Shown here in pieces: positions 1-13,524 of a stretch of 64,000 nucleotides of DNA. The translations under genes and the position numbers were made by a program. How positions within the stretch are numbered: the first letter of the stretch is position 1; every line of letters starts with the position of its first letter. The DNA is from Mixta tenebrionis (GTDB lineage Bacteria; Pseudomonadota; Gammaproteobacteria; Enterobacterales; Enterobacteriaceae): assembly GCF_006517625.1 (NCBI RefSeq), contig NZ_VHQI01000014.1:1-64000 (forward strand), read 5' to 3'. The notes under the pieces were generated by a model. It was not told where the DNA came from, did not search any database, and saw only the letters and a list, made by a program, of their open reading frames with translations.

Positions 1-24
1 TACGCTTTCCTCTTTCAGAGTCAC
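1..24 (-). promoter_or_regulatory. rRNA operon P2 promoter, cut by window edge
   Basis: Read on the minus strand, GTGACT at 24-19 is followed by a 16-base spacer and then TA at the window edge. In E. coli rrn P2 the same layout is TTGACT, a 16-base spacer and TATTAT. The -10 is therefore mostly outside the window. It lies about 95 bases downstream of the P1 promoter, as expected for an rrn leader. Confidence 0.6.
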
Positions 25-119
25 CCCCTTTTTCAGGAAGTTTTTCTCCGGCGATTCAGAACCGCTGAACCGCTCAACGCCGCGTGGCGTAAGCCGCCGT
101 GCCGTGTCGATGGAGGCGC

Positions 120-147
120 ATTATAGGGAGTAATTCGGGCCTGACAA
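120..147 (-). promoter_or_regulatory. rRNA operon P1 promoter
   Basis: Minus-strand -35 TTGTCA (147-142), a 16-bp spacer and a perfect -10 TATAAT (125-120), followed by the GC-rich discriminator GCGCCTCC. This is the arrangement of E. coli rrn P1, including the TTGTCAGG element. AT-rich sequence just upstream (about 148-170) could be the UP element. The promoter points out of the left edge, so a 16S-led rRNA operon should begin within a few hundred bases. In E. coli, hemG likewise sits directly upstream of rrnA. Confidence 0.9.
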
Positions 148-202
148 GCGTTTATTGCAAAAATATGACCGTTAGGTTCATTTTTCGGCAAAGAGGCTTT
201 TT

Positions 203-739
203 TTAGCGCAATTTGCCGCTCATTTGCACAAATTCTTCGGCAAATCTCTCTACCTGCTGCCAGTCGGTGTACTCCACCTCTTTACTGGTGTCAGTCTCTC
301 CACCGGTCATACGCATAATCAGCTGGATCATTACGCGATCTGACCAGCGATAGCGCGGATAACGCAGCGCGCCGGCGAACACGGCGCAGCTGTCGGGCTG
401 CCAGGGCGAATGCAGTAGAAACTTCCGCGTATAAGCGTTGGTCTGCGGCGTCCGCTTTTCCGGCTTGCGCGCGGTCAGGTTTACGGAAAAGAAACCGCTA
501 ATACGCTGCTGCAGCTGGGCAAGGTGTTTTTTCACGAAGCGGCCTAACGCCGGATGGAAATGGCCATAGCGAATCGATGCGCCAATCAGTACGCGATCGT
601 ACTGCTCCCAGTCAAGGTGCTGAACGTGCAGGATGTTCATCACGTCGCATTCCTGATGCGGTTTGATGGTATTAGCCATATAAGAAGCGATTTCGCGGGT
701 TTGTCCATCGCGGCTGGAATACAGAATCAACGCCTTCAT
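203..739 (-). CDS. hemG: Menaquinone-dependent protoporphyrinogen IX dehydrogenase
   Basis: This flavodoxin-like FMN enzyme oxidises protoporphyrinogen IX to protoporphyrin IX, passing electrons to quinones at the inner membrane. It is the penultimate step of heme synthesis. The protein has 178 residues. The N-terminal [18 protein letters not shown] is the flavodoxin phosphate-binding loop, and [16 protein letters not shown] follows the second FMN-contact strand. It lies 14 bases after trkH on the same strand and is probably co-transcribed with it. The rrn promoter region starts about 55 bases beyond its stop. Identity rests on resemblance to E. coli HemG and on the trkH-hemG-rrn order. Confidence 0.95.
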   Translation of the reverse strand: MKALILYSSRDGQTREIASYMANTIKPHQECDVMNILHVQHLDWEQYDRVLIGASIRYGHFHPALGRFVKKHLAQLQQRISGFFSVNLTARKPEKRTPQTNAYTRKFLLHSPWQPDSCAVFAGALRYPRYRWSDRVMIQLIMRMTGGETDTSKEVEYTDWQQVERFAEEFVQMSGKLR

Positions 740-753
740 TGTCCTCTCCTTTT

Positions 754-2205
754 TTACTCACGCCAGAACGTTGGAGTAAACAGCACCAACAGCGTGAACA
801 CTTCCAAACGACCGAACAGCATAGTCGAAATCAGAATCCATTTTGCAACGTCATTCATTGAGGTGAAGTTATCAGCCACCACGCCCAGACCTGGACCGAG
901 GTTATTCAGCGTTGCGGCCACCGCGGCAAAGGCGGAAAAGTCATCAACGCCGGTGGCGATAATCGCCAGCATACTTAACAGGAACACCAGCGCATAGGCG
1001 GAGAAGAAGCCCCAGACCGCCTCCAGAATACGCTCCGGCAGGGCGCGATGTCCCAGCTTGATGGTATAAACCGCATTCGGATGCACCAGACGCTTCAACT
1101 CGCGCGATCCCTGCTTAAACAGCAGCAAAATACGGATTACCTTCAGGCCGCCGCCGGTTGAACCGGCACAGCCGCCGATAAAGGCGGAGCAAAGCAGCAG
1201 CACCGGCAAAAACAGCGGCCAGCGCGCGATACTGTCAGTGGTAAATCCTGCCGTGGTCGCCATCGAGACAACCTGGAAAAAAGCCTGGTTCAACGTCTGC
1301 CAGCTACTGGCATAAACGTTGTGAAACCATAGTACCAGGGTGCAGATAACCACCAGCGTAAACTGTACGCCAATAAACATGCGAAACTCAGGATCGCGCC
1401 AGTAAACGCGCAGGTTGCGCCCGCTCAACAAAGAGAAATGCAGCCCGTAATTACAGCCGGAAATCAACAGAAACACGGCGATGATGGTATTGATCGTCGG
1501 ACTGTTAAAATAGCCTACGCTGGCATCATGGGTTGAAAAACCGCCGATGGCGATGGTAGAAAAACTATGCCCTATCGCATCAAACAGCGGCATGCCCGCC
1601 AGCCAGAGCGATACGGCGCAGGCCACGGTCAATAATACATAGATAAGCCACAGCGTTTTAGCGGTTTCGGCAATGCGGGGGCGCATTTTGTTATCTTTTA
1701 GCGGTCCGGGCATTTCCGCCCGGTAAAGCTGCATTCCCCCTACTCCCAGTATCGGCAGGATCGCCACCGCCAGAACGATGATGCCCATACCGCCCAGCCA
1801 CTGTAGCATTTGGCGGTAAAACAGAATCGCTTTCGGCAGCGAATCCAGCCCTACCAGCGTGGTCGCGCCGGTAGTAGTTAAGCCGGAAAAGGACTCGAAA
1901 AAAGCGTCGGTAATCGACAGATTCGGATGCTCAGCGAAAATAAACGGCATCGCCCCGACGCTGCCCAGCACCGTCCAGAATAGCACGACGATTAAAAATC
2001 CTTCACGCGGCTTCAGGTCATTCTTTTGTTTGCGGTTCGGCCACCAGAGCACGGCGCCGATAAGCAGCGCCATAATAAATGTCTGACTGAATGCGCGCCC
2101 CGCGCCATCGCGGTAAATCAACGCCACCAGGCCGGGCACGATCATCGTTCCGGAGAACAGAATGACCAGCAACCCGACGATACGGGTAATGGCACGAAAA
2201 TGCAT
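754..2205 (-). CDS. trkH: Trk potassium uptake channel subunit TrkH
   Basis: Pore-forming inner membrane subunit of the low-affinity Trk K+ uptake system. It works with the NAD-binding ring protein TrkA (not in the window). The 483-residue protein is strongly hydrophobic and has the four selectivity-filter loops of the family: TTTGATT (about residue 112), IGGFSTH (about 221), TTAGFTTD (about 318) and LGPGLG (about 437). The length equals that of E. coli TrkH. It sits between yigZ and hemG on one strand, the usual enterobacterial order. Confidence 0.96.
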   Translation of the reverse strand: MHFRAITRIVGLLVILFSGTMIVPGLVALIYRDGAGRAFSQTFIMALLIGAVLWWPNRKQKNDLKPREGFLIVVLFWTVLGSVGAMPFIFAEHPNLSITDAFFESFSGLTTTGATTLVGLDSLPKAILFYRQMLQWLGGMGIIVLAVAILPILGVGGMQLYRAEMPGPLKDNKMRPRIAETAKTLWLIYVLLTVACAVSLWLAGMPLFDAIGHSFSTIAIGGFSTHDASVGYFNSPTINTIIAVFLLISGCNYGLHFSLLSGRNLRVYWRDPEFRMFIGVQFTLVVICTLVLWFHNVYASSWQTLNQAFFQVVSMATTAGFTTDSIARWPLFLPVLLLCSAFIGGCAGSTGGGLKVIRILLLFKQGSRELKRLVHPNAVYTIKLGHRALPERILEAVWGFFSAYALVFLLSMLAIIATGVDDFSAFAAVAATLNNLGPGLGVVADNFTSMNDVAKWILISTMLFGRLEVFTLLVLFTPTFWRE

Positions 2206-2229
2206 TCTGCCGTTTCCTTAAGATAAAAA

Positions 2230-2850
2230 TTAGGGGTCTACCGGTTCGAGCGTTAACGCTCCCCGGCTAACGTCCGTCAAATTTTGCGTAAATCCCGCAA
2301 TCTGCGCATGGGGCAACGCCAATATGATCGAGACGACATCCAGAAAATCCGTCTTAAGTAGTTCTCCTTCAAAACGTTGCACCAGCCGCTCGATATCGCC
2401 CAGCTGCGCGTAATCGCAGCGTAGCCGAAAACGGCGCATCGGTATTTTCTGTTTGCGCGCCAGCTGCTTTAAAGCCAGCTGTACGCCGCCGCCATAGGCT
2501 TTTACCAGTCCGCCGGTGCCCAACATAATGCCGCCGTAGTAGCGCACCACTACTGCGGTAATTTCACCAATCCGGCTTCCCATTAGCTGCGCCAGCATCG
2601 GTTTTCCCGCCGTGCCGGAAGGTTCGCCGTCATCAGAAAAGCCGAGCTGCTGCGAGTCATCCGGATGACCCGCTACATACGCCCAGCAGTGATGGCGGGC
2701 CGTCGGATGCTCCGCTTTTATCTGCTGGACGAACGCCCGCGCCGCTTCTGCGCCCTCGGTATGCGCCAGCAGGGTAATAAAGCGGCTCTTTTTTATCGTC
2801 TCTTCGCTGATGCTGAGCGGCTCAGCGGGAATATCATAAACATCCATCAT
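2230..2850 (-). CDS. yigZ: IMPACT family protein YigZ
   Basis: 206-residue member of the UPF0029/IMPACT family, whose bacterial function is poorly defined. The N-terminal domain has [15 protein letters not shown] and [16 protein letters not shown], all hallmarks of the family. The C-terminal part (about residue 135 onward) is the small ferredoxin-like UPF0029 C domain. The start codon overlaps the pepQ stop in an ATGA, so translation is probably coupled to pepQ. The first two codons are both ATG and either could be used. Confidence 0.92.
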   Translation of the reverse strand: MMDVYDIPAEPLSISEETIKKSRFITLLAHTEGAEAARAFVQQIKAEHPTARHHCWAYVAGHPDDSQQLGFSDDGEPSGTAGKPMLAQLMGSRIGEITAVVVRYYGGIMLGTGGLVKAYGGGVQLALKQLARKQKIPMRRFRLRCDYAQLGDIERLVQRFEGELLKTDFLDVVSIILALPHAQIAGFTQNLTDVSRGALTLEPVDP

Positions 2851-4178
2851 GCCAGGTGCAGGTTACGCGTCATATTCTCAATACGATCCGCATATATCAC
2901 TACGTTATCTTCAATGCGAACGCCGCCATACGGCTGTAAGGCGTCAATCGCCTGCCAGTTGAAGTGCTGGCTGTGGTTGCCGTCACGCCACGGCGCCAGC
3001 AGAGATGCAATGATATAGAAGCCCGGCTCGATGGTCAGCACCATACGCGGCTCCAGCACACGGGTGCAACGCAGGAACGGGTACTGCTGCGGCGCGGCCA
3101 GATGCGTCCCTTTATCATCCTGCATAAAGCCGGCGACATCGTGCACCTGTAATCCCAACGGATGGCCCAGGCCGTGCGGCATAAAAGGCCCGGTCAGGTT
3201 TTCCGCCACCATCGCTTCCGCGCTGATGCCGCGTACCAGATCGAATTTCAGCAGCAGTTCGGCGATACGCTGATGCATTTGCAGATGGTAGTCGGTATAG
3301 CGCACGCCTGCTTTTAACGTATCGATTAAGGCTAATTCATGATGATTCATCTCCTGCACGATCTGCGCGAACAGCGAATCATTTTGCGCAGCGTAGGTGC
3401 GCGTCAGATCGGCGGCGTAGCCGTTATATTCGGCGCCGGCATCGATCAGGAAACTGCGGCGCTGCGGCGGCGTCTGATGATCGAGTTTGGTGTAATGCAG
3501 CACAGCCGCGTGCTCATTAAGGGCGACGATATTGCCGTAGGGCACATCGGTATCGCGATGGCCGGTAGCGGTCAGATAAGCCTGGTTGATATCAAATTCG
3601 CTCATGCCTGAGAGAAAGGCTTCCTGCGCCGCCCGATGCCCGGCTACCGCCAGCTTTTGCGCTTCACGCATGCAGGCCAGCTCGTAATCGGTTTTATAAG
3701 AGCGATGGTAGTGCAGAAAATCGAGCGCGCCCTGCGGGTTAATGCGTTCAGCGCTGATACCCAGCTGCATAGCGCGCTGCGGCGCCGGGCCGATATAGGC
3801 GACGTTTTGACGCTGCGCGGGCAGCAGGCTGCCAATCTCATCCGCTTTTTTCAGCGCGACGATCTCTATTTCATCGGTCCAGAAGCTGTGCGGCAGCGGC
3901 TCAACGCTGTGCCAGTAGTCTACCGGCGACCAGAACCAAAGCTTCGGCTTATTAACGCCATCCACCCACAGCCAGCAGTTAGGCACCTGGGTTACCGGCA
4001 CCCAGGCTTTAAACTGCGGGTTCACTTTGAAAGGATAATCGTGGTCGTCAAGAAACACCGTCAGCAGCTCGCCGGAATGAATCAGCATAGCGTCCAGCTG
4101 GCAACGCGCCAGCACCTGCTGCGCGCGCTGTTGTAATGTTGCGATGTGATCTTTGTACAAGGTAGCCAGCGTATCCAT
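2847..4178 (-). CDS. pepQ: Xaa-Pro dipeptidase PepQ
   Basis: Metallopeptidase that splits dipeptides with C-terminal proline. The open frame extends 48 codons upstream, but the ATG at 4178 gives 443 residues beginning [16 protein letters not shown], the length and N-terminus of E. coli PepQ. The creatinase N-domain comes first. The pita-bread C-domain carries the dinuclear metal ligands: [16 protein letters not shown] (two Asp), [14 protein letters not shown] (His), TIEPGFY (Glu) and RIEDNVV (Glu). It is divergent from fadB, with the FadR operator between them, and is followed by yigZ with a 4-base overlap. Confidence 0.96.
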   Translation of the reverse strand: MDTLATLYKDHIATLQQRAQQVLARCQLDAMLIHSGELLTVFLDDHDYPFKVNPQFKAWVPVTQVPNCWLWVDGVNKPKLWFWSPVDYWHSVEPLPHSFWTDEIEIVALKKADEIGSLLPAQRQNVAYIGPAPQRAMQLGISAERINPQGALDFLHYHRSYKTDYELACMREAQKLAVAGHRAAQEAFLSGMSEFDINQAYLTATGHRDTDVPYGNIVALNEHAAVLHYTKLDHQTPPQRRSFLIDAGAEYNGYAADLTRTYAAQNDSLFAQIVQEMNHHELALIDTLKAGVRYTDYHLQMHQRIAELLLKFDLVRGISAEAMVAENLTGPFMPHGLGHPLGLQVHDVAGFMQDDKGTHLAAPQQYPFLRCTRVLEPRMVLTIEPGFYIIASLLAPWRDGNHSQHFNWQAIDALQPYGGVRIEDNVVIYADRIENMTRNLHLA

Positions 4179-4320
4179 TGTCGTACTCCGTATCTGCAAA
4201 ATTGCCCGCATCTTATCACAGCGAAGGGGAGGATGCCGTGTCGCCGCCTCCTGTGATCTTGTTTGCAAATGATCAAACTTTCGTTTGCAAATAATTAACA
4301 TAAATCCCACACTCTCGATC

Positions 4321-4337
4321 ATCTGGTACGACCAGAT
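4321..4337. promoter_or_regulatory. FadR operator of fadBA
   Basis: ATCTGGTACGACCAGAT is a 17-bp palindrome around a central base pair and equals the known fadBA FadR operator. It lies 28 bases before the fadB start. FadR binds it without long-chain acyl-CoA and represses fadBA. Its position in the leader or promoter of fadB fits repression of beta-oxidation when no fatty acids are present. Confidence 0.9.
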
Positions 4338-4364
4338 CCCCTATTGCGGTTTCAGGAGACGGAC

Positions 4365-7726
<3,362 letters not shown>

Positions 7727-7747
7727 TACGCTATGCTGGTGGAACTC

Positions 7748-7771
7748 CCCGCCTGTCAGGGGCGGGTTTTT
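7748..7771 (+). terminator. Rho-independent terminator of fadBA
   Basis: CCCGCC and GGCGGG form a six-pair GC stem (7748-7753 with 7761-7766) around a 7-base loop, followed by five T. It lies 21 bases after the fadA stop, between convergent fadA and fre. Confidence 0.85.
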
Positions 7772-7791
7772 CCTGACGACGCAGGTTCGGC

Positions 7792-8493
7792 TCAGATAAA
7801 GGCGAAGGCATCGCCATACATATGCGCTTCCTGCGCGCCGCGTTCGGCACAGAAACGTTCTCTGGCGATCTTGGCCATCTCAAAGCGTCCGGCGATATAG
7901 ATATCGTGCTCAGCCAGCGAGCCGAAATCCTGCATTACCGCCGTCAGCACGGTTCCGTTTCTGCCCTGCCATCCCGCTTCCGGCTGTTCGACCACCGGCA
8001 CCACCTTCAGCTTCGGATGGCGAATCGCCAACGCGTCCAGTTCGGCCAGATCGTAAAGATGATGCGCCTCGCGTCCGCCCCAGTAAATCGCAATTTCGCG
8101 ATTCGGCTGCTGCGCCAGTGCGGTCAGCAGGATAGAGCGCGCGTAGGAGAAGCCGGTGCCGCCCGCAATCAGAATCATCGGTCGCGTACTCTCTTCCCGC
8201 AGCCAGGCGTCGCCGTGTGGAATATCCACCACCACCTCGCGCTGCTGCTGGATGCGTTCCATCACCGCCATCGCATAGAGGTTAAGCTCAGAGGCGCCGA
8301 TATGCAGCTCAATAATATCTTTTTCCATCGGCGTAGAGGCCATGGAAAACGGGCGCTTATCCCGTTCATCCATCACCACCATCAGATACTGTCCGGCGCG
8401 GAAGGTGAAATCCGCCGCCGGCACCAGACGTACGCGATAAACCGTGTCGGTAATCGCCTCTACCGAAGTCACTTTACAGCTTAACGTTGTCAT
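7792..8493 (-). CDS. fre: NAD(P)H-flavin reductase
   Basis: Soluble reductase that makes free reduced flavin, serving ribonucleotide reductase activation and ferric reduction. The ATG at 8493 gives 233 residues starting [21 protein letters not shown]'s family N-terminus. An in-frame ATG 13 codons upstream has no homology support. The ferredoxin-reductase fold shows RPFSMAS (flavin binding, about residue 46), the nucleotide-binding [11 protein letters not shown] (about 111) and the C-terminal YGDAFAFI. It lies 38 bases downstream of ubiD on the same strand. Confidence 0.96.
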   Translation of the reverse strand: MTTLSCKVTSVEAITDTVYRVRLVPAADFTFRAGQYLMVVMDERDKRPFSMASTPMEKDIIELHIGASELNLYAMAVMERIQQQREVVVDIPHGDAWLREESTRPMILIAGGTGFSYARSILLTALAQQPNREIAIYWGGREAHHLYDLAELDALAIRHPKLKVVPVVEQPEAGWQGRNGTVLTAVMQDFGSLAEHDIYIAGRFEMAKIARERFCAERGAQEAHMYGDAFAFI

Positions 8494-8531
8494 CGTTCCC
8501 TCTGTCGGGTCGTCATTCGTAATTTGCTGCA

Positions 8532-10025
8532 TCAGGATGACGGCAAATCGTTAAAAATTCCCAGCCGATCCCAGATAGCATCGACGCGCGCCGTGACCGC
8601 CGGATCTTTGACAATCGGACGTCCCCACTCGCGCTGCGTTTCGCCCGGCCATTTATTGGTGGCGTCCAGGCCCATCTTAGAGCCCAGCCCCGAAACCGGC
8701 GAGGCGAAATCGAGATAATCGATCGGCGTATTTTCAATCAGCACCGTATCGCGCGCCGGATCCATGCGCGTAGTGATCGCCCAGATTACATCATTCCAGT
8801 CACGTGCGTTCACATCGTCATCGCAAACAATCACGAATTTGGTGTACATAAACTGACGCAGGAAAGACCAGACGCCCATCATTACCCGTTTGGCATGGCC
8901 GGCGTACTGCTTTTTCATCGTCACTACGGCCAGACGATAGGAACAGCCTTCCGGCGGCAGGTAAAAATCGACAATCTCAGGAAACTGTTTAATCAGAATC
9001 GGCACCAGCACTTCATTAAGCGCCACGCCCAGCACCGCAGGCTCATCCGGCGGACGGCCGGTGTAGGTGGAATGGTAAATAGCATTGCGGCGCTGGGTAA
9101 TATGGGTCACGGTAAATACCGGGAAGTCGTCGACCTCATTATAGTAGCCGGTATGGTCGCCATACGGCCCTTCCGGCGCCATATCGCCCGGTTCGATATA
9201 GCCTTCCAGCACTATTTCAGCGCTGGCTGGCACCTCAAGATCGCTGGAGAGACACTTCACTACTTCGGTCTTAGTGCCGCGCAGCAGGCCCGCAAAGGCA
9301 TATTCTGACAGCGTATCCGGTACCGGCGTCACCGCGCCGAGAATAGTGGCCGGATCGGCGCCCAGCGCCACCGCGACCGGGAAACGCTCGCCGGGATGCG
9401 CCTTGCACCACTCCTGAAAATCGAGCGCGCCGCCGCGATGCGACAGCCAGCGCATAATAAGACGGTTTTTACCGATTACCTGCTGGCGATAGATGCCAAG
9501 GTTCTGACGCTCTTTATGCGGCCCGCGCGTAACCGTCAATCCCCAGGTAATCAGCGGCGCGGCATCGTCCGGCCAGCACTGCATCACCGGAATGCGCGAC
9601 AGATCCACCTCGTCGCCCTGCCACACCTGCTCCTGACATGGCGCGCTGCGCAGCCGTTTGGTCGGCATGTTCAGCACCTGTTTGAACTGCGGCATTTTAT
9701 CGAACAGATCGCGAAAACCTTTCGGCGGCTCCGGCTCCTTGAGAAACGCCAGCAGCTTGCCGACTTCCCGCAGCGCGCTGACCTCTTCCTGCCCCATGCC
9801 CAGCGCCACGCGCTTCGGCGTACCGAACAGGTTGCACAGCACCGGCATAGCGTAGCCTTTCGGATTTTCAAACAGCAGGGCCGGGCCGCCGGCGCGCAGG
9901 GTGCGATCGGCGATCTCGGTCATCTCCAGCAGCGGATCGACCTCCAGCGTTATACGTTTTAACTCGCCACGCTGTTCAAGCAGCGTAAGGAACTCGCGTA
10001 AATCGTGGTATTTCATCAGTTTCAT
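8532..10025 (-). CDS. ubiD: 3-octaprenyl-4-hydroxybenzoate decarboxylase
   Basis: Prenylated-FMN-dependent decarboxylase of ubiquinone synthesis; the cofactor is made by UbiX (not in the window). The 497 residues equal the E. coli length and are collinear, with conserved blocks [34 protein letters not shown] and the catalytic-region [13 protein letters not shown]. Two near N-terminal ATGs exist (MKLMKYHDL); the first gives the full E. coli length. It is transcribed with fre. Confidence 0.96.
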   Translation of the reverse strand: MKLMKYHDLREFLTLLEQRGELKRITLEVDPLLEMTEIADRTLRAGGPALLFENPKGYAMPVLCNLFGTPKRVALGMGQEEVSALREVGKLLAFLKEPEPPKGFRDLFDKMPQFKQVLNMPTKRLRSAPCQEQVWQGDEVDLSRIPVMQCWPDDAAPLITWGLTVTRGPHKERQNLGIYRQQVIGKNRLIMRWLSHRGGALDFQEWCKAHPGERFPVAVALGADPATILGAVTPVPDTLSEYAFAGLLRGTKTEVVKCLSSDLEVPASAEIVLEGYIEPGDMAPEGPYGDHTGYYNEVDDFPVFTVTHITQRRNAIYHSTYTGRPPDEPAVLGVALNEVLVPILIKQFPEIVDFYLPPEGCSYRLAVVTMKKQYAGHAKRVMMGVWSFLRQFMYTKFVIVCDDDVNARDWNDVIWAITTRMDPARDTVLIENTPIDYLDFASPVSGLGSKMGLDATNKWPGETQREWGRPIVKDPAVTARVDAIWDRLGIFNDLPSS

Positions 10026-10376
10026 TATTCAGGCCGCAGAATCAGCCATTATAAGGAGGATTCGGCGGATATGCTGAGTTTTGTGCTGTCCCCGCCAGCG
10101 AGGACAAAACACCTGTAGCGCAATCCTGTGGTTAATAGTTTTCTTTTTTGTTAAAAGATCGCGCTGCGAGTCTGAACCAGGGATGCGGTATTCGTCAATT
10201 CACAATGATGTAATTTACCGCGATCGCTGCGTTGCTAACTTTTTTTCAGGGGGGCCGTTATCGCCTGAATGGCGCTAAATACCTGGGCTGAGCGATATTC
10301 ACCGCACGCGTGATGCCGCTACCGATTTGATAACAGTTTTGCTATTCTTAACCTTCATAAACTGGAAAGCGACATT
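10026..10376. other. Divergent ubiD/rfaH intergenic region
   Basis: 351 bases with no convincing gene. It must hold the promoters of ubiD (left) and rfaH (right). An imperfect inverted repeat with arms GTTTTGT-TCC and GGACAAAAC lies at about 10078-10108, in the ubiD upstream region. An AT-rich stretch at 10325-10360 lies before rfaH. I could not assign a well-spaced sigma-70 pair. Confidence 0.5.
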
Positions 10377-10865
10377 ATGGAATCCTGGTACCTCCTCTAC
10401 TGCAAACGTGGTCAGCTATTACGCGCGAAAGAGCATCTGGAACGGCAGGCGGTACACTGCCTGAGCCCGGTGATCGCCATGGAAAAAATCGTGCGCGGCA
10501 AACGCACCACCGTAGAAGAGCCGCTGTTTCCTAACTACCTGTTCATTGAATTCGATCCGGAAGCGATTCACACCACCACGGTGAGCGCAACGCGCGGCGT
10601 CAGCCACTTTGTGCGCTTTGGCGCGCACCCGGCAATCGTACCGCCAGAGGTGATCGACGCGCTCAGCACCAACACGCCGGAGAAAATGATCGATCCTGAT
10701 GTGCCCCGTCCGGGCGACCGGGTGGTGATCGTTAAGGGCGCGCTGGAAGGACTGGAAGCGATCTTTACCGAGCCGGATGGCGAAGCGCGTTCTATGCTGC
10801 TGCTTACCCTGTTGAATAAGCAGGTCAGGCAAAGCGTTGAAAACGGTTCGTTCCGCAAAGCCTGA
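10377..10865 (+). CDS. rfaH: Transcription antiterminator RfaH
   Basis: NusG paralogue recruited to RNA polymerase paused at ops elements. It suppresses termination in long LPS, capsule, hemolysin and conjugation operons and recruits ribosomes. The 162 residues match the family: an N-terminal NGN domain ([13 protein letters not shown] to about residue 100) and a C-terminal fold-switching domain with [19 protein letters not shown]. It is convergent with tatD, as in E. coli. No ops element is visible in the window, so its targets lie elsewhere. Confidence 0.96.
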   Translation: MESWYLLYCKRGQLLRAKEHLERQAVHCLSPVIAMEKIVRGKRTTVEEPLFPNYLFIEFDPEAIHTTTVSATRGVSHFVRFGAHPAIVPPEVIDALSTNTPEKMIDPDVPRPGDRVVIVKGALEGLEAIFTEPDGEARSMLLLTLLNKQVRQSVENGSFRKA

Positions 10866-10923
10866 CGCTGGCATCGGCAGCCGCCGCCGTTGCCCTCTTC
10901 CTTTATGCTTCCGCTGCCGCCTG

Positions 10924-11703
10924 TTACAGGCGGAACAGACGTCGGCTGTTGGCGTCGGTTTGCTGCGCCAGCCAGGCGGCATCCTCGCCGCGCCACAGCG
11001 CCACCTGCCGCACGATATGCGGCAGAAAGCAAGGCTCGTTGCGGCGCGATGTCGGACGCGGGCGCATATCACGCGGCAGCAGCCAGGGCGCGTCCGTTTC
11101 CAACAGCAGCCGTTCGATCGGGATCTGCGGCAGCAGCTCGCGCAGCGTCATACCGCGCCGTTCATCGCATACCCAGCCGGTAATGCCTACCGACAGCCCC
11201 AGGCTTAAACATTCCGCCAGCTCCTCCGCCGTGCCGGTAAAGCAGTGCACCACCGCGCCGGGCAGGCGCGCAATCCACGGCTTCAGCACCGCGATAAAGC
11301 GCTGATGGGCATCGCGGCAGTGCAGAAATACCGGCATTTGCAGCTCTGCCGCCAGCGCCAGCTGCGCGTCAAACGCATACTCCTGCTGATCGTGGGCGGA
11401 AAAGTTGCGGTTAAAATCAAGCCCGCATTCGCCGAGCGCCACCACCTGCGGCTTTTCCGCCAGACGACGCAGCGTGGCGGCGGTATCCGCTGACCATTCG
11501 CTGGCATGGTGAGGATGTACGCCGGCGGTCGACCAGCAAAAATCAGGATGGCGCTGCGCCAGGCTCTGCGCCTGCTGGCTCTCCAGCGCGTTGGTGCCGG
11601 TAATCAGCATGCCGGTGAGGCCTGCTTCGCGCGCGCGCGTCACTACCTGCGCACGATCTTTCGCAAACTGCGTGCTGGTCAGGTTTACACCGATATCAAA
11701 CAT
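10924..11703 (-). CDS. tatD: 3'-5' DNA/RNA exonuclease TatD
   Basis: Metal-dependent TIM-barrel nuclease, linked to the Tat genes by position rather than by a role in export. The 259 residues carry the TatD signatures [30 protein letters not shown] (metal Glu), LHCRDAH and TDAPWLLP (catalytic Asp). It lies downstream of tatC behind a hairpin, so its expression may be reduced relative to tatABC. It converges with rfaH. Confidence 0.95.
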   Translation of the reverse strand: MFDIGVNLTSTQFAKDRAQVVTRAREAGLTGMLITGTNALESQQAQSLAQRHPDFCWSTAGVHPHHASEWSADTAATLRRLAEKPQVVALGECGLDFNRNFSAHDQQEYAFDAQLALAAELQMPVFLHCRDAHQRFIAVLKPWIARLPGAVVHCFTGTAEELAECLSLGLSVGITGWVCDERRGMTLRELLPQIPIERLLLETDAPWLLPRDMRPRPTSRRNEPCFLPHIVRQVALWRGEDAAWLAQQTDANSRRLFRL

Positions 11704-11722
11704 GGGGATGTCCTGAAAATAT

Positions 11723-11744
11723 TAACCGCCCGAATGGGCGGTTA
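11723..11744 (-). terminator. Hairpin between tatC and tatD
   Basis: TAACCGCCC, a four-base loop and GGGCGGTTA form a perfect nine-pair stem. On the minus strand it is followed by AATATTTT, only 43 bases after the tatC stop. It can act as a leaky terminator after tatABC. Confidence 0.6.
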
Positions 11745-11786
11745 GCGATGGATATTTTCCCGCTCTGGCGGGCCCTGCGGCGCGCG

Positions 11787-12545
11787 TCAGGAGTCGATGT
11801 CCTGCTCTTCGTCGCGATCCTGACGCCCTTTGCCTACATAGAAGCGTGAACAGAATACGCCAACCTCAAACAGGCAGTACATCGGAATAGCGAGCAAAGT
11901 TTGCGAAAAAACGTCAGGCGGCGTCAGCAGCATTCCCACCACAAAGGCGCCAACCAGCATATAAGGCCGCTTCTGGCGCAGCGCTTCTGGCGTGGTCACG
12001 CCGGTCCAGCAGAGCAGCACTATGGCGATCGGCACTTCAAACGCCACGCCGAACGCCATAAACAGCGTCATGACGAAGTCCAGATAGCTGGTGATATCGG
12101 TCGCCATCGTCACGCCCTGCGGCGCGGTTTTGGCGAAAAAACCGAACGCCATCGGGAAGACGATGAAATAGGCAAACGCCACGCCGAGATAGAACAGCAG
12201 CGTACTGGAGAAAAGCAGCGGCATCACCAGACGACGCTCATGGCGATAAAGCGCCGGCGCGACAAAGGCCCAGATCTGGTAAAGGATCACCGGAACGGCG
12301 AGAAACACGGAGACGATAATGGTCAGCTTAATCGGCGTCAGGAACGGCGAAGCGACGTCGGTAGCGATCATGCTGGCGCCTGCCGGCATCTGCCTGATTA
12401 ACGGCTGCGCCACCAGCTGGTAAATATCATTAGAGAAATAGACCAGCGCGAGAAAAATGACCAGCACGGCGATAATGCAGTTAAGCAGCCGTTTCCGCAG
12501 CTCGATCAGGTGGCTGATAAGCGGTTGGGTATCTTCAACGGCCAT
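11787..12545 (-). CDS. tatC: Sec-independent translocase subunit TatC
   Basis: Core inner membrane receptor for twin-arginine signal peptides. About 252 residues with six predicted membrane spans. [19 protein letters not shown] is the conserved cytoplasmic N-terminus, and YRHERR holds the Glu of the signal-peptide site (about 103). Two starts are possible: ATG at 12554 (MINMAVED) and ATG at 12545 (MAVED). I chose 12545 because E. coli TatC starts MSVED. Both overlap the end of tatB, so coupling is likely, and neither has a strong Shine-Dalgarno sequence. Confidence 0.95.
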   Translation of the reverse strand: MAVEDTQPLISHLIELRKRLLNCIIAVLVIFLALVYFSNDIYQLVAQPLIRQMPAGASMIATDVASPFLTPIKLTIIVSVFLAVPVILYQIWAFVAPALYRHERRLVMPLLFSSTLLFYLGVAFAYFIVFPMAFGFFAKTAPQGVTMATDITSYLDFVMTLFMAFGVAFEVPIAIVLLCWTGVTTPEALRQKRPYMLVGAFVVGMLLTPPDVFSQTLLAIPMYCLFEVGVFCSRFYVGKGRQDRDEEQDIDS

Positions 12546-13146
12546 GTTTATCATTCATTGTTGGTTGAGGGGAAGCGGCGAGGTTTTCCTCTGCTGCGCC
12601 AGGCGCGGAAACGGAGGCGGCGCCCTGAGCGACGGGCGTCGCAGGCGACGCGGCGCCCTCTTCAGGCTGAACGGCAGGCTGCGGCGCGGCGCTGGCTGGC
12701 GCGGCTTCCGCGGCGGCGACCTGCGGCTTTTGCGCCGGCGCGCTGGCCTGCTGATCGGCACTGGCCGGCGTAACGCCGGTGTGCTCATCCTGCGGATGCT
12801 TTATCAGCGGATTATGAATCGTATGCGCTTCGTCGTCAGCCTGCTCATTTTCACCAAGATAAGAACGGCGCATCGAGTCTGCCGTTTTGCGCAGCTCCTC
12901 CATCGATTCCTTAAGCTCCGGCGAAAGCGTATCTTTGCTGGCCTGCTCGACTTTTTTCAGGCTATCCTGCAGTTCCTGCAGCTTCAGCTCCTGCGCCAGT
13001 TCGTTTTGTACGTTAGCCGCCAAAGAGCGCATTGCGCGAATCCAGCCCACCACCGTTTTTACCGCTATCGGCAAACGCTGCGGACCTAAAACGACCAGCC
13101 CGATGATAAACACCAGAACCAGTTCGCTAAAACCTATGTCGAACAC
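12535..13146 (-). CDS. tatB: Sec-independent translocase subunit TatB
   Basis: Single-span membrane partner of TatC in the receptor complex. The N-terminus [26 protein letters not shown] gives the transmembrane helix, the GPxxLP hinge and the amphipathic helix. At 203 residues it is longer than E. coli TatB (171). The extra length is an Ala/Pro/Gln-rich low-complexity tail (about residues 125-200). The tail of the gene overlaps the tatC start. Confidence 0.95.
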   Translation of the reverse strand: MFDIGFSELVLVFIIGLVVLGPQRLPIAVKTVVGWIRAMRSLAANVQNELAQELKLQELQDSLKKVEQASKDTLSPELKESMEELRKTADSMRRSYLGENEQADDEAHTIHNPLIKHPQDEHTGVTPASADQQASAPAQKPQVAAAEAAPASAAPQPAVQPEEGAASPATPVAQGAASVSAPGAAEENLAASPQPTMNDKHGR

Positions 13147-13149
13147 GTT

Positions 13150-13401
13150 TTATACCTGCTCTTTATCTTTTTTTGCCTCTTCTTTACTTGCCGTAGTCGC
13201 CTGCTTATCGGTCAGCGGCCGCGCGTCAAATTCCGCATCCTGCTGTTTAGGCGTCTCTTTTTCGTCATCGCTCATCGCTTTTTTAAAGCCTTTGATAGAT
13301 GAGCCTAAGTCTGAACCGAGAGTACGCAGTTTATTAGTGCCGAAGAGAAGAACTACGATTACGGCAATGATAAGTAATTGCCAAATGCTGATACCGCCCA
13401 T
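13150..13401 (-). CDS. tatA: Sec-independent translocase pore subunit TatA
   Basis: Polymerises around TatBC to let folded proteins through the inner membrane. The ATG at 13401 gives 83 residues starting [21 protein letters not shown], with the [23 protein letters not shown] amphipathic helix and a charged tail. The upstream in-frame ATG would add six residues that break the family N-terminus. It is separated from tatB by three bases. Confidence 0.96.
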   Translation of the reverse strand: MGGISIWQLLIIAVIVVLLFGTNKLRTLGSDLGSSIKGFKKAMSDDEKETPKQQDAEFDARPLTDKQATTASKEEAKKDKEQV

Positions 13402-13524
13402 GAGTATGCCCCTGAACAAAAATAAGAAAAAGGTGGAGAGGCAGTATACCTCAGCTTAATGGCCGGTGACGATGCGTTAGCCTGTCGCCCCAGCCACAAA
13501 ATGCGATTTTACCTTTCCTGACAA

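Noticed and set aside
4250-4270. Possible CRP site upstream of fadB (TGTGA half)
   Set aside because: Only one half-site is convincing; the other arm (TTGCA) does not match well enough to call.
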